Origin: Notolepis coatsorum | Taxonomy: Eukaryota; Chordata; Actinopteri; Aulopiformes; Paralepididae | NCBI GenBank assembly: GCA_963971535.1 | Contig: OZ020599.1 | Span: 92,200,743-92,264,742, forward strand | Direction of reading: 5' to 3' | DNA: 64,000 nucleotides | Shown: in pieces, positions 1 to 10,365 of the stretch | How the letters are laid out: the number at the start of each line of letters is the position of its first letter | Position numbering within the stretch: position 1 is the stretch's first letter | Notes under the pieces: generated by a model | The model's database searches: none | Seen by the model: the letters and a program-made list of their open reading frames with translations, nothing else | Told to the model about the DNA's origin: nothing | Position numbers and translations under genes: made by a program

Positions 1-496
1 TGCAGAGCTGAGAGACAATCGATTGACCATTTGGAACAAATCTACATCCAAAACACCCACATGTAAATTTCTTCAGAGTGGGCACTTGGGAGACAAAGCA
101 ATGCAAATGCCTGCACTCGTGACCACAGACTTGATGAACTCACCTGGCGGTGGATGGCAACAGAGAACCACTTAATTAACATGAATTAGTTACAGATGAT
201 GAATTTGCAGTTATGAAAATCTACCTAACTCCCATACTAACAATAACTAACCAGTCGTTTTCATCATCTCTTTTCAAAAGGCACATGAATTAGAGAAGTG
301 CCCGAGATGAAAGATTAATGATGAAAACAACTACTTACAATCCCCTCCTTCTATTCTCTGTTTATAACCAATAACATGCATGACTTTCCTTAGACTATTC
401 TTTTAACAACTAATACTTTCCATGACTGCAAAATTATCAACCACCAAAATTGCAGCACAATTATCTAAATGTACAAGATATCAACAACATTGATCA
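1..496. other. Noncoding stretch, nothing recognised
   Basis: AT-rich sequence with no convincing reading frame or repeat family. A CAG|GTGAG-like donor can be read on the minus strand near 152, but there is no matching acceptor or recognisable peptide. Confidence 0.5.
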
Positions 497-685
497 TTTA
501 GCTGACACTTTTATCCAAAGCGACTCACAGGTTCTGTACGACAGGACATCAGGCAAGGCACACCTCTATCAGCTGAGTAACAATGGTCATCAAAGTGTTG
601 AGTGCTACAGTGTAGATTAGTTTATTAGGACAAATGCATGACAGTAAGGTTAGTTAGGGTTAGATGATAAGAAATGATTGTTTTT
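497..685 (-). repeat. L2-type LINE 3' end fragment
   Basis: The reverse complement carries the fish L2-type 3' hallmark TCGCTTTGGATAAAAGTGTC followed by AGCTAAATGA. Upstream it shows the usual 3' UTR features, including a stretch resembling 'cctaataaactaa'. The same tail occurs at 29820-29997 (plus) and 12766-12955 (minus). Only the 3' UTR remains, so this is a dead 5'-truncated copy. Confidence 0.7.
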
Positions 686-1385
686 CATGCAAAATTAACT
701 GGCTACCTAGATTTTATGTTTTTTCCCCATGCTATGCTATGATGAGCCACACTGAGATGTGAAGAACAACCGAGAAGTCATGGCGAGGTAAGTATCTTGA
801 AGAAGCACACCATCGTACGCGGCCTGAGGTAAGATCAACTTCAATTTAAGACCATCAGAATATGAAGACAAGGAGCTATTTTATCTGATTCAAAACTTTG
901 GCCATTCATTTACAAATTTTATTTAAAGCCTAATGCTGTAAGATCTAGTTAGATACAAAATCTGATAAAATTGTAGTGAATGTGACCTTCTTGACGTAAA
1001 GAATCACTGCTAATGCAATTGGCTTGCATTTCCTATTGTCAATTAAGTGATTTTATTTACAATGAATTGAATTAATCCCAAAATGATTTTCCACTTTAGC
1101 AGAAAGGCGTTGAATCATTTATGTGAGGAGTTTTCTAAGGCAGTGTTTATCACCCTCAGATCACGAATTGATGAGAGGACAGGACGAGTGAGACGACGCG
1201 TGACCTGAACCACGAAGCTGCGGACACAACCAGAGGCGACGACAACAACCGTGGGAGAACCATCCAACCCAGCCCACAGACATCCCCAAGAAAGTGGAGC
1301 AGAGGACCACGAAGGAGACTGACCAAGGAGACACTGACGAAGAGGAGATCAACCTTTTGACGGCCTCCACCCCGGCACTGCATGA
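686..1385. other. Noncoding stretch upstream of the zinc-finger locus
   Basis: No gene recognised. From about 1240 to 1400 one frame is open and acidic, encoding a segment like TDEEEINLLTASTPALHD. It is in a different frame from the zinc-finger ORF that follows and is probably the broken N-terminal part of that gene. Confidence 0.4.
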
Positions 1386-2288
1386 CCACGACAGACCGAG
1401 ATCAAGACGGAGTCTAACGTGGCTCTGTCGGACCACGGCGGGGAGCTGATCGTGGAGTCGGACAGCGGGATGGTGATCCACGAGACCCACGGCCTGGAGT
1501 GCAGCGAGTGCGGCGAGATCTTTGGCAGCATCGCCGACCTCCACCAGCACTTTGAGATCCACAAGGACATCAACCCGTACATCTGTGTCCACTGTGGCGA
1601 GAGCTTCGCCGTGGAGACCAGCCTCAAGCAGCACATGAAAATCCACACGAAAGAAAAGGCGTACGCCCCCACCGGGGTCGAGATGGTCGGCAAGGGCGTC
1701 ATCGACGCCTTCAACCTCAAGTCTCACCAGATGCCGGAGAAGCCCCATCAGTGCTCCGAGTGTAGCAAGAGCTTCGCGGCGGCCATCTCTCTCAGAGAAC
1801 ACATGAAGATGCACTCGGATGACAAGCCGTACAAGTGCACCCAGTGTAGGAAGAGCTTTGTACGCAGGAGGCATCTGAAGAAGCACCAGGAGCTCCACAC
1901 ACGCGAGAAGCCGTACACCTGTGGCCAGTGCAGTAAAGGCTTCACCACATCCTCCAACCTGAAGCAGCACCAGAAGACCCACGACGCGGGGGCCGGGGAC
2001 AAGCCCCGTCGTAAAGGCTTCGCCACCGCGTCCAGCCCCAAGCAACACCAGAAGACCCACGCCGTGGGGGTAGTAGGGGACAAGCCCCATCGATGCACAC
2101 AGTGTGCGAAGTGCTTTGCAACCGCGGCTAACTTGAAGGAGCACCAGAGGGGGGTCCACTCGGGAGAGAAGCCGTACAAATGCAACATGTGCCGGAAGAG
2201 TTTCGTTCGCAAGCGCCACCTGAAGAAGCAAACCCATCACCTGCAAACGGGAACTGAAGTCCCCGACCATCAAGGTGGATTCCCATGA
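1386..2288 (+). pseudogene. C2H2 zinc-finger gene, apparently decayed
   Basis: The open frame runs from after a stop at 1383 to the stop ending at 2288. It has about six C2H2 fingers: counting from the GTG codon at 1419, residues 28-48, 56-76, 112-132, 140-160, 168-188 and 226-247, joined by linkers of the HTxEKPY type. Two further repeats are degenerate; the one at residues 198-214 has lost both cysteines, and the last finger (255-274) has disturbed histidine spacing. There is no ATG at the frame start. An acidic N-terminal-like peptide just upstream lies in another frame, so a frameshift or an unseen intron separates them. Intact relatives are nuclear DNA-binding regulators. It lies on the strand opposite nelfcd. 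A spliced, functional gene is possible but less likely. Confidence 0.6.
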
Positions 2289-2597
2289 CAAGATTGTCAT
2301 CCGTGTGAGAAAGAGCGTCCTACTGACTAGCCACTACACCGGCGGGCCCTCGCCCTCCATCAAGTGGTACCGCAATGACGAGGAGAGGACAGCGAAACCA
2401 GCACAACACATTCAAAAACGCCCGCCCCCTCGCCCCTCTAGTACCGCGATGACGAGGAACGGGGGGGACCAACCACCACGTTCAAGAACGCCCTGACCAC
2501 CATGTCTCTAGGCCTGATAGGGGCCAAGCGTGAGCACAGTGGCAGACATGTGATGGTGGTGGAGAACAACATAGGCTGCAGGAAAAGACCACTATAG
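2248..2597 (+). pseudogene. Immunoglobulin (I-set) domain relic fused behind the zinc-finger ORF
   Basis: In a frame different from the zinc-finger ORF, and overlapping its last 40 bases, the sequence encodes an I-set-like start (SPTIKVDSHDKIVIRV), the core-tryptophan strand (PSPSIKWYRNDEE), and, after a frame change, an F-G strand (EHSGRHVMVVENNIG) ending at a stop at 2595. This is the pattern of Ig domains of giant muscle proteins of the titin, obscurin or IGFN1 type. The middle contains a short internal duplication: 'taccgcaatgacgagga' near 2370 recurs as 'taccgcgatgacgagga' near 2443. The frames do not connect, so this is a relic. The parent gene cannot be assigned. Confidence 0.5.
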
Positions 2598-2769
2598 TTG
2601 ACTGCTACCGGTGACCCTTGACAAGGTACACAGGGAGCGGACGGCGACCTCCTGTAGGCCCCCTCTGAATGAACGACGACCAGTGAATGTTCCCGACTGC
2701 ATCGTCAAGAAGAGACATCATCAGAGACCTGTAGAACAAGATACTTCTGAACACACATTGTCCACATTG
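2598..2769. other. Spacer after the Ig relic
   Basis: Short unassigned sequence between the Ig relic and the diverged tandem repeat. Confidence 0.4.
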
Positions 2770-3960
2770 TTATGTATGTATTGGCCCTGCCACACGACAG
2801 ACCGAGAACAGATGATCAACACTTCACAGCAACTGTCAGATTCACAAACAAGAACTGTTTCACAGAGTTCATATGTATCTGGAAAATTATTGACTAGGAA
2901 TATGATGAAATACAATCAGTAAGATTGCATTAACCAATTTTATAATGACAATGAGAAATGATCACAGAGTCACATTACAAAATGGTATTGTTAAACAGGG
3001 CAGAACCAGTTGGATTGTTCCAAGACACCAAGTTTGTTTTGACCATTGATAGTATGCACCACAGAACAATGCATAACGATTATCATAATCACCTTTTATA
3101 TTAACCACTAGGTTAACGGTTTTCAATTTTATTTTGACACATTAGCCACTAAGGTAATGTCTATTGTATATATTTATTTAATTTTTATGTGTTACTGTTT
3201 GGCCCTGCCACACGACCGACAGAGAACACCTTGTCAACAACGACGCAACATCATTCAGATTAATACCTTCACAAGCAGGAAACTTTTCACACAATTGTAT
3301 GTATCTGCAAAACGATGAACTAGGGATGTGATGAAAAGAAATCAATGAGAAAACATTAACAATGGTTAGTAATAATGAGCTAAAATGTATTGCTGAAGGA
3401 AGAAGTGACCACATGATCACATTACATCACATTAGAATTACTTAGGTTACAAAATTGTATTGTCAGACAAGAAATAATCAGTTGTTTTATTCTCTCATAG
3501 AAGAGGACATGCAACGTTGTTTTGCACCTGTATGGTGAACCATTGATAGTATATGCACTAGAATTACATACAGAAGCGATGCATAAGAAATTTTATCTCC
3601 TCATTTATAGAGAAGAAATGGAGAAAATTGCCTGATTCTAAGTAAAAACCAACAAAGCTGAGGCAATCACAGATGAAAGTGACACTCAAACTCAGATTAA
3701 ATACAACTGGATCCTAAGTAATTTCATCAAGAATCATCACAAAATGTGCAAAAAAAATATATATATATTTGTGAACAGTTTCCCATAATCAATCATGTTA
3801 GTTTTATTAACCACCAGGTTAACGGTTGTTAAAATGTTTTTGTACACATTAGCCTTATGTGTAAATCCGATTCCTAATAATTATGAACACAATTTTGTTT
3901 TTTCACCCTGTGCACTCTGACCACACAGACAGTGCATGTATTTAATTGGTTTATTACGAT
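2770..3960. repeat. Diverged tandem duplication, unit about 420 bp
   Basis: Landmarks recur in the same order. 'ttggccctgccacacga' occurs at about 2780 and 3200. A 'gtatctg..aaa...gactaggaatatgatgaaa' segment follows each. 'accattgatagtat' occurs at about 3040 and 3540. 'ttaaccactaggttaacggtt' at about 3101 recurs as 'ttaaccaccaggttaacggtt' at about 3806, each followed by an 'acacattagcc' block. The copies are old and strongly diverged, with the third incomplete. No coding content was seen. Confidence 0.55.
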
Positions 3961-4375
3961 GCCTGTATGCACAACGATCACATTAGCTCCCCAGAGTCAC
4001 GACATGAACGACTGAAGGTATGCCAAGATATTTGCACAGCGATAGCTTCTAATGATTATGTTAATTGTTGTTTGATATCAGAGATGAGGACCACTCATTG
4101 ATATAGGTATTTTGAGCGATTAATAAAAGAAAAGGGTGATATCTATTCCCACATCTCTGATATCAAAATAACACAGACCGCAGTCCAGTCGATCATGTCA
4201 TGAATCATGTATGTAAATAATTCTATTTTTAAACTATTATCCCCACTTTTACCTGTTCCAAACAATCCTGGTATATTATACATTAATCTCACCCACATTA
4301 TAAGAAAGAAAAGTGAGTATTGTGGTATAATATGTCCTCATGTAAATATATCCCCCTCCCCTGTGTTCCCTTTAC
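3961..4375. other. Noncoding stretch
   Basis: Unassigned. 'tgatatcagagatg' near 4073 reappears inverted near 4152 ('catctctgatatca'), giving an imperfect hairpin of about 90 bp. Confidence 0.4.
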
Positions 4376-4480
4376 CTGTGCCCCCCCCCCCCCTCTCTGT
4401 GGAATAAGACACCCCCCTCCCCTGTGTCCCCCAAACCTGTACCCCCTCCCCCCCATCTGACCTATCAAATGGGACCACAC
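4376..4480. repeat. C-rich low-complexity tract
   Basis: Runs of C with repeated 'cccctgtg(t)cccc' blocks (three imperfect copies): a pyrimidine-rich minisatellite-like tract. Confidence 0.6.
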
Positions 4481-4680
4481 ACCCCCTTTGTTGAACTATA
4501 AAGGGCTCCTCCCGACCACAATAGGGGCTTCTTACCTGGGTAATTTCAGCTGATCACCTGGGGCGAGAGCCTCAGCCATTCTCTCTATGTATTCTATCTG
4601 TTTGGTTAATAAACCTTGTTATTATCCAAGCCTCGGTTGACTGAGACATTCTTCATCAGGATATCCACAAATATCCCACA
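4481..4680 (+). repeat. Possible LTR 3' fragment
   Basis: Contains a TATA-like box (ctataaaggg near 4497) and a poly(A) signal in 'ggttaataaaccttg' near 4600, about 100 bp apart, and ends in CA just before the L1. This resembles the R-U5 part of an LTR, but no internal retroelement sequence or second LTR was found. Confidence 0.25.
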
Positions 4681-6926
4681 CTATGAAAGCCTTTGACAGG
4701 CTGGAATGGTCGTATCTATGGGCAGTATTAGAAAGGATGGGGTTAGGAAAAGGATTCATTGATATGATTAAAGTATTATACAAAGACCCATCGGCCATGA
4801 TTACAACAGGTACAATCATCTCCAAAATCTTTCCGGTATCACGCTCAGCCAGACAGGGTTGCCCTCTTAGTCCCGGACTATTCGATCTATCATTAGAGCC
4901 TTTAGCACAATATATAAGACAATCCCAATCCATAGAACCAATCGTAATCAAGGGCACACAACATAGAATTAGTTTATATGCGGACGACGTAATATTATTC
5001 ATGCAAAACCCCAACACCACATTGCCTCATCTGCTCAAGTTGATTGAGAACTTTGGTGATTTATCGGGATTTAAGATAAATTGGCCGAAGTCGGCTTTCC
5101 TTCCACTTAACACCCCTGCAAAAAAAGATATAACCCTCCCAGGAGAGATACCTATGGTAAAACATTTTAGATGCTTGGGTGTGGAAATATTCCCCACCAT
5201 AAGACAAACGGTGAAGCACAATTACACAAAAATCCAAAACAAAATCAAAGACGACCTTGATAGGTGGGCAAAACTTAAAAACTCAGTACAGGCACGGATA
5301 TCAATAGTTAAGATGGATGTACTACCTAGAATCAACTTCTTCAGTTCAATGCTACCGTTACCCCCTCCAGAGGGTTACTGGAAAAGATTACACTCCTCCA
5401 CATACAAATTTACTTGGAATAACAAACCACCACGTATAAAAAGATCCACCGCACAGAGAAATAAAGCAGACGGTGGCATGGCATTTCCAGATTTTTTCCA
5501 CTATTTTAAGGCGTACACATTAAGACCATTGACAACATGGTTTGATCCCCAAGCATTAGTATCCTGGAGAAAATGAGAAGAAAACATAGTAGCCCCACAT
5601 AGACTGAAGGACATAGCATACACTAAACTACCAATCAAGCACTGTGAACGGAAATTTGGCCCCATAATTACCCATGCGATCCGGATATGGCGTGAAACAC
5701 AAAAAAAATATCCTAACCCACATAAATGGCACAATCATACTCCCTTATTCAATAACAAGGCACTCTTAATTGAAAAACGACCTATAAGATTCCCTATATG
5801 GGAAGAGCAAGGCATACACTCATTAGGGGATGTTTTTAACAAACAGGGTTTTTGTAGTTATAGAGAACTATGCAAAAAACTTTATCTCACCAAGTCCACA
5901 TGGCTTTTTTACATACAGTTACGGCTATGTTTGAAGTCTCACGGTGTTCCATTAGACATACCAATTGAACACCACAGATACCACAAATTCTTCTATGAAA
6001 GAGAGACATCGAGAGGTTTTGTTTCAGATTTGTATCATCAATTACTAACGTCCTCGTATGAAACCCTCCAACTAGACTCTGCCTGGAGGAGGGATATAAC
6101 AGACCTGGAAAGTGACTTTGATTGGCAAGGAGCCTGGGCAAATGTCCGACTTACATCAAGGAACCCGGATCATCAACAAATCAATATTAACTATATTCAC
6201 AGGACATACTTGACTCCTATACTATAAGACTGAACAGAATGGGTCTTAAACAAGACTCCAAATGCTCCCAATGTACAAATGGTGACGAAGGGACATTTAT
6301 GCACATGTACTGGGACTGCCCACCAGTTAAGACATTCTGGAAAGATGTGACCCAACAATTATCAAAACTCGTATCTTGGAATATACCTGTACACCCCTCT
6401 GTATTACTATTGAATGATGTTTTTGAGTTTGCAGTAAATCCACAGCTAAAGAGATTGGTTTTATCGGGTATCACAGTAGCTAAAAAGCTGATCGCATCAC
6501 GCTGGTTTCAACCGGAAAAAATGTGCCGGAAAGTTTGGTTTCTTACATATCTCGATGCGATTTATCAAGAAATATCTACAGCAAGAATTCTGGGTCTCAA
6601 TGAATCCAAAATGTCAATGTGGTTAGAAGTGGTGGAGAGAATAAAAGCTAGCTTATAATGGTAGTGTCTGGTTGAGGAGCGAGGGATAATGGAGGTACTA
6701 TCCAAGGAGGGGTCCGGGAGGGGGGGGTTCGAGCTGGAGCATATGTGTGTAGGTTTTTAGATAACAGGTATTAGGGGTATATCCTATATAAGACAATTAA
6801 CTATAATGTGATTTCATTGGATGTGCACTGACAACTAATGCTTGTATATCTTATCGTGTGTTGTCATGTTTGTATATGTGTTTGTTTAAAAAATAATAAA
6901 AAAAGAAAATACAAAAAAAGAAATCA
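4681..6926 (+). mobile_element. L1-clade LINE, 5'-truncated
   Basis: Starts inside the reverse transcriptase domain, runs through the ORF2 C-terminus and a short 3' UTR with 'ggtactatccaagga' and a G run, and ends in an A-rich tail (taaaaaataataaaaaaag) near 6885-6922. The same family is present inverted at 13747-16972, and as a 3' UTR fragment at 28226-28437. A SINE is inserted at or beside the tail. I could not identify a clear TSD. Confidence 0.85.
4683..6658 (+). pseudogene. L1 ORF2 C-terminal part, broken
   Basis: The first 297 codons carry RT motifs: RQGCPLSPGLF (residues 57-67) and YADDVILFM (99-107, with catalytic Asp pair), followed by the thumb and the long C-terminal region of L1 ORF2. 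The frame is broken by a stop at 5574-5576 that interrupts WRK/EEN, a region continuous in homologous copies, and again near 6225, where the frame changes. The final segment ends at 6658. The endonuclease and the first part of the RT are missing, so it cannot be autonomous. Confidence 0.85.
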
Positions 6927-6937
6927 GCTTACTATGG

Positions 6938-7408
6938 CGGCTGAGTGGCGCAGTGGGCAAGGCACTTGCCACTAACGCAGGAGATGCTGGTATCGAGCCC
7001 AGCTCTCTGCGTTGCTACCGGCTTGGCCGGCCGTCATACTAATACAATTGGCAGTATTAGGGGGTGGGAAAGCCGGTGGGTGGGGATCGGACGTTGTGGA
7101 CAGCGACTCCTACAGGTCGGTTGGGTGACGCCGGTGTGGCGGAAACAGGAAGTATCGGGGGCAGCGTGAGCCTCCCACGCGTTACTCCTTGCCACTGAGA
7201 GTTCGAGCTGCTGCGGTGAAAAGATGCGACAGGCTGCATCCTCGTGTATCGGAGGGGACACGTGATGCAAGGCTTCTATCTTCACTACAGCCGACCAGTG
7301 GGAGGCATAGTCTAGCAACGTTCAAGACAGGGGAGGGAAGAATTGGAAACACAAAATTGGGATGGGAGAAAAATAGAAAATGGGGAGAAAAAGTGGATAA
7401 AAAAATCT
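6938..7408 (+). mobile_element. tRNA-headed SINE with 11-bp target duplication
   Basis: The head has an A-box-like GTGGCGCAGTGGGCAAGGC and a B-box-like GGTATCGAGCC, then a tRNA-unrelated body and an A-rich tail. The 11-bp direct repeat GCTTACTATGG flanks it at 6927-6937 and 7409-7419. A second copy lies at 28664-28965. This copy carries about 140 extra bases after the head (7000-7190) that the other lacks. The SINE landed at the 3' tail of the upstream L1. Confidence 0.85.
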
Positions 7409-7583
7409 GCTTACTATGGAACACTCTGACATTCTCTTACTGTATAAATTTAGCTCAGGGTTACCTATGACTCTGGGTTCACTTCTCAGCAAAGACATAG
7501 CCAGCCATTTTCTAGTACCTTGGAACTTCTGCCATAGCTAGAGAAACAGCCAGACTGTACATGGCCAAGCGTTTTTTTTTCCT

Positions 7584-8212
7584 TTGTAACCTTGTGTGTC
7601 TTACAGTATAAAGCCTGGAGTTATTAAACACTCTGGGCTCACTTCTCAGATTGTGTGTCTTACAGTATAAAGGAGTTATTAAACACTCTGGACTCACTTC
7701 TCAGATTGTGTGTCTTACAGTATAAAGGAGTTATTAAACACTCTGGGCTCACTTCTCAGATTGTGTGTCTTACAGTATAAAGGAGTTATTAAACACTCTG
7801 GACTCACTTCTCAGATTGTGTGTCTTACAGTATAAAGCCTGGAGTTATTAAACACTCTGGACTCACTTATCAGATTGTGTGTCTTACAGTATAAAGGAGT
7901 TATTAAACACTCTGGACTCACTTCTCAGATTGTGTTTTACATTATAAAGGAGTTATTAAACACTCTGGGCTCACTTCTCAGATTGTGTGTCTTACAGTAT
8001 AAAGGAGTTATTAAACACTCTGGACTCACTTCTCAGATTGTGTGTCTTACAGTATAAAGCCTGGAGTTATTAAACACTCTGGACTCACTTATCAGATTGT
8101 GTGTCTTACAGTATAAAGGAGTTATTAAACACTCTGGACTCACTTCTCAGATTGTGTTTTACATTATAAAGGAGTTATTAAACACTCTGGACTCACTTCT
8201 CAGATTGTCTTG
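7584..8212 (+). repeat. Minisatellite, 49-56 bp unit, 11 copies
   Basis: Eleven units contain TTATTAAACACTCTGG, then CTCACTTCTCAGATTGTG, then CTTACAGTATAAAG. Variants (an extra CCTG, TATCAG for TTCTCAG, and GTTTTACATT) recur in the same order every four units, so the array has a higher-order repeat of about four units. A diverged unit precedes it near 7430-7495. Each unit includes a TATAAAG. A poly(A)-like 'aataaac' follows near 8240. The array could be the repeated U3 of a decayed LTR; that is inference. Confidence 0.85.
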
Positions 8213-8680
8213 TATTGTATGAGACTCTGTGCACAGAATAAACTATTTTCTTTTCTATCCTTTTGACTGGATCTCGATTTCTCTTAAGCTCACCAGACTT
8301 GATAAAACAAAATTTCCACAACACATTTGAGCTTTTAAACTGCATAGTCTGATCTCACACCTACCTTGTTTCATGTTGTGTAATTTTCTATATATATATT
8401 TCTTTTATCTTACTTGTTTGTCGTATTTGTATTGCTTTCTTTAACATGTTTTTACTATATTTTTACATCCGTTTATATGTACAGCACTTTGGTGCAACTA
8501 CAGTTGTTTTAAATGTGCTTTAGAAATAAAAACGTACTTACTAACTTACACTGTTACACCCTCCATCATAGCCTGGTTTACCATATTACTGTACATCCGT
8601 ACTCAAAAGTGTGACAACTAAAACACGTTCATTTTGAAAACATCTTCTTCTAAAGGAATGATCCGTCAGGGCAGGACTAC
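8213..8680. other. nelfcd intron sequence with LINE-like tail
   Basis: Just after the minisatellite lies 'acagaataaactattttctttt', LTR-like but unconfirmed. At about 8470-8545, 'tacagcactttgg..aaatgtgctttagaaataaa' resembles the common 3' tail of fish CR1/L2-group LINEs. No coding sequence seen. Confidence 0.4.
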
Positions 8681-8788
8681 CTTGACGGTGAAGTTGAGCA
8701 TCAGGCAGTCGGGGTGGGCCTCGGCCAGCTTGTAGAACAGGTCCCTCCACGTGGCATGGGCGATCATCTGTTCCAGCCAAGCAGGCGT
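8681..8788 (-). CDS. nelfcd: nelfcd exon ([11 protein letters not shown]...)
   Basis: On the minus strand an acceptor (gtttag) precedes 108 bases encoding 36 residues, beginning [20 protein letters not shown] and ending MLNFTVK, followed by a GTAGTC donor. From memory this closely matches vertebrate NELF-C/D (TH1L), the scaffold subunit of negative elongation factor that holds RNA polymerase II in promoter-proximal pause in the nucleus. Phase 0 on both sides, in register with the preceding exon at 11625-11734. The next exon (LISDAGYQGE in mammals) was not found at lower coordinates and is probably outside the window, making the next intron longer than 8.6 kb. Confidence 0.92.
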
Positions 8789-8862
8789 CTAAACAGAACC
8801 ACAGGGATTAAACACACAGATCCATAACACTCCAAAAGTTGGATGTAAAAACAGATTAGATT
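8789..8862. other. Short nelfcd intron segment
   Basis: Intron sequence beside the acceptor of the exon at 8681-8788; nothing else seen. Confidence 0.5.
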
Positions 8863-9100
8863 CAAATGTATTGTCATTATACAGCACAAGTACAGTACAT
8901 AGGTTTGGCATCCAACCAGAGTGCAAATGTAGCAGATGATATGATGTAAATATACAAGTGTAAATATGCTGTATATTCATCACTGTTGTACATGCTTTCA
9001 TACAGAATATATGGGTAGACAGTGAAAGCAGTAGGTGGGTATAAATTGAGTATAAACAACAGACTTCAGAGTCGTACAATAAATGTAAATAAAAAAGTGC
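8863..9100 (-). repeat. Dispersed repeat, non-LTR 3' tail type
   Basis: The reverse complement matches the plus-strand stretch 13420-13728: 'tttgcactctggttggatgcc', 'gtactgtacttgtgctgtata' and 'atgacaatacatttgaat' occur in both. A short tail copy also occurs at 17174-17195. This is a common fish repeat 3' end; the family was not assigned. Confidence 0.6.
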
Positions 9101-9154
9101 TGATATACAGAATAAAGCGCTCCCTTCCGTATGATGTTGCTTTTAGCATGCAAC

Positions 9155-9177
9155 GGCCCACATGTCACATGTGGGCC
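9155..9177. repeat. Perfect short palindrome (hairpin)
   Basis: The arms GGCCCACATG and CATGTGGGCC are perfectly complementary around a 3-base loop (TCA). It sits in nelfcd intron sequence; its function is unknown. Confidence 0.8.
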
Positions 9178-10318
9178 CTCTTGAGGACGATTTGCCCACC
9201 GACACTTTGGCCTCTAGCGGCTCAGGTGTGCATATTTTTAGGAGACAAAATCCGTTCAGCGGTTCTCGAGTTACATGCCAATATGTGAGGCGTGCGCCAA
9301 AGTACACGGCAGACTCATTTCTGAACAGATGTTTATGAAATCTTGACATGTACTACACAATACTTCCGGCTATGGACCCAGGGTGTTTTCTCAGCCATAC
9401 CAATTTTTGGGGAAATACTACTTCTGGACTACTAACTACTACAGAAAAACGTGAGTAACACGTTTTTCTACAACTCAAGTTCAGACCTATGTTACTCTAT
9501 TTCATTAGCACTAAAAGTGAATTCTCTTTATTGTATCAGAAACTTCAGAATGTCATCTTTCAAAAGAGACCAGGCTCATGCATGCAGTTAATACAGAACT
9601 TTTGAACTCTAGCCCCGTTTCTTTCTTACTAATGATGTTGTCGTCAGTAGAGTCCTTTCTCAGCATAATCCATGCAGTTACTGGACCCCCACAGCTCTGA
9701 CTAATTATCCACAGACTAATGCCAAGTCAATGGGGTCACCGCTCCTGTCTGTAGAAGCCCTGAAATCTATGCTAAAAATCTACTTTGAGTGCAGTGGGTT
9801 TGTGGATCCGGGGGCTTGAGTACAGAATGGAGCTAGACTCAATTGACGTTGCATTAGTTTGTGGATAACTAAGTGTAGCTGCAGGGGTCCAGTATGAAAG
9901 CAACACGGACTGTGCTGAGATTCTGCCGGTCGACAACATTGGCATTGAGTAGGAAAAACAGCTAGGGTTCAAAAACGCAATAAGAAATACAGTACATCCA
10001 GAGCTTTTAGAAAGGTGCAAAGTATTGCTTTTCCCCCAAAGAAATGACTGATTCATAAATGTATCCTTTAAGAAATGTTGGCGGGTCCAAAATTAATGTT
10101 GTTGTTTACATGTTACACGTATCCCCTCCCTACTTCCCATTTCCCCAAACGCGCCTGATTGGATAAAGGTGCTGCTAGTCGAGACACGCTGGCGCTCTAG
10201 CGGGACATCTAGTGGCTCAATGTTTGTTTTTATTTGTCACGTAAAAAGTACATAAAAGGTTCTAAAGGTTCTGTATGAGCCCCCTGAGGATGTGCTTCAT
10301 ACAGTAAAAAAGTAAGTC

Positions 10319-10365
10319 CAAACACTATACAAAACACTATACAAAACACTATACAAAATATACAA
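10319..10365. repeat. Short tandem repeat, about 13-bp unit
   Basis: 'acactatacaaa' occurs about three times in tandem and then decays into 'atatacaatatac'. Confidence 0.7.

Noticed and set aside
6938..7010. A functional tRNA gene
   Set aside because: The tRNA-like head belongs to a SINE with body, A tail and TSD; the same head recurs at 28664.
7584..8212. CRISPR-like array
   Set aside because: The units are contiguous tandem repeats without unique spacers, in animal DNA.
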